A stretch of DNA of 64,000 nt. Source: Macrothele yani (taxonomy: Eukaryota > Arthropoda > Arachnida > Araneae > Macrothelidae). The translations under genes were made by a program, and so were the position numbers. Below the pieces are notes generated by a model. It had not been told where the DNA came from and did not search any database. It saw only the letters and a program-made list of their open reading frames with translations. The stretch is from contig CM077011.1 in NCBI GenBank assembly GCA_039090855.1, positions 16,245,001 to 16,309,000 of the forward strand, in the 5' to 3' direction. This document shows, in pieces, positions 63,707-64,000 of the stretch. Numbering within the stretch: position 1 is the first letter of the stretch; the number at the start of each line of letters is the position of its first letter.

Positions 63707-63983
63707 ATGTAGAGGATTTTAGGATGGGGGTGTCTGACCTCAAGTCTTATACAACCCGGAGAAATAGGAAGCTAGGAGATTTGGGCTAGAGTGCCCGATA
63801 GGAAAGTGACACGGAAGCGAGGTAGAAAAGGGGAGGAAGACGCCCATACTTATTACCGGGGGGCCAGTACCTGGTGTCCGACGGCTTAACGTGCCCATCC
63901 GACGCACGGCGGATATTTGTGGTTCGAGAGTTCGTACATGCCTGGGATCGAACCTGAGGTCTCTCCGTTGCAGTCAGCCCGTG
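63707..63983 (-). mobile_element. SINE-B copy 3
   Basis: GTAGAGGATTTTAGGATGGG to CTCCGTTGCAGTCA. The tRNA-like head is cut short near the right window edge. Confidence 0.82.
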
Positions 63984-64000
63984 AAAAAATATTAAGCTTG

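Overview
The window is nuclear DNA from an animal, most likely an invertebrate and possibly an arthropod, though I cannot name the species. The evidence is split exons with GT/AG borders and the absence of operons. There are also many tRNA-headed SINEs with A-rich tails, an RTE-like LINE, Penelope-like elements, a hAT-like MITE, a piggyBac remnant, and many Tc1/mariner copies with TA target sites. More than half of the 64 kb can be assigned to mobile or tandemly repeated DNA.

Only two pieces of probable host gene are visible, both on the + strand. A terminal exon at 5608-6906 carries the last part of a Rossmann-type methyltransferase-like domain, a long Ser/Asn-rich tail and a C-terminal CaaX box (CTIL). 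A first coding exon at 44745-45422 carries the first part of the same kind of domain (glycine-rich LGGGPGTD) and ends in a phase-0 donor. The 5.6 kb exon begins in phase 0 exactly where the 44.7 kb exon stops in the fold. The 3' piece lies upstream of the 5' piece, so the simplest reading is two tandem paralogues, each cut by a window edge and pushed apart by transposons.

Layout. 0-5.6 kb: an intact Tc1-like element (355-codon open reading frame with a DD34E triad), then a fold-back element with an RTE LINE fragment inside it. 5.6-8.3 kb: gene A terminal exon and probable 3' UTR, holding a Penelope remnant with a GIY-YIG endonuclease piece and a hammerhead-like motif. 8.4-12.6 kb: piggyBac remnant, deleted mariner-type element, SINE-D, Tc1 fragment. 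12.65-14.09 kb: about nine 150-bp satellite monomers in a three-monomer higher-order pattern. 14-24.4 kb: five Tc1/mariner elements, one holding both a MITE and a SINE. 25.6-30 kb: hAT-like MITE, then a multiply nested palindrome. 31-38.8 kb: dense SINE cluster, a 15-bp-TSD composite with two outward-pointing tRNA-like units, and two Tc1 copies. 38.9-44.1 kb: satellite remnants split by Tc1 and mariner insertions. 44.7-46.6 kb: gene B first exon and start of its intron. 47.2-51.9 kb: a degenerate minisatellite holding tRNA-like repeats and a head-to-head Penelope pair. 52-64 kb: SINEs, a 145-bp tandem repeat, a 1.28-kb mariner, decayed LINE, three Tc1 elements, and an inverted tRNA-like SINE pair.

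Two features recur at many scales. One is nesting, often datable from intact target-site duplications. The other is an unusual density of short, nearly perfect inverted duplications, several inside transposon copies whose relatives lack them. Most transposases are broken. The Tc1 at 1.6-3.0 kb is the only one I see with an uninterrupted full-length reading frame. Coordinates of decayed repeats are approximate, usually to within 5-20 bases.
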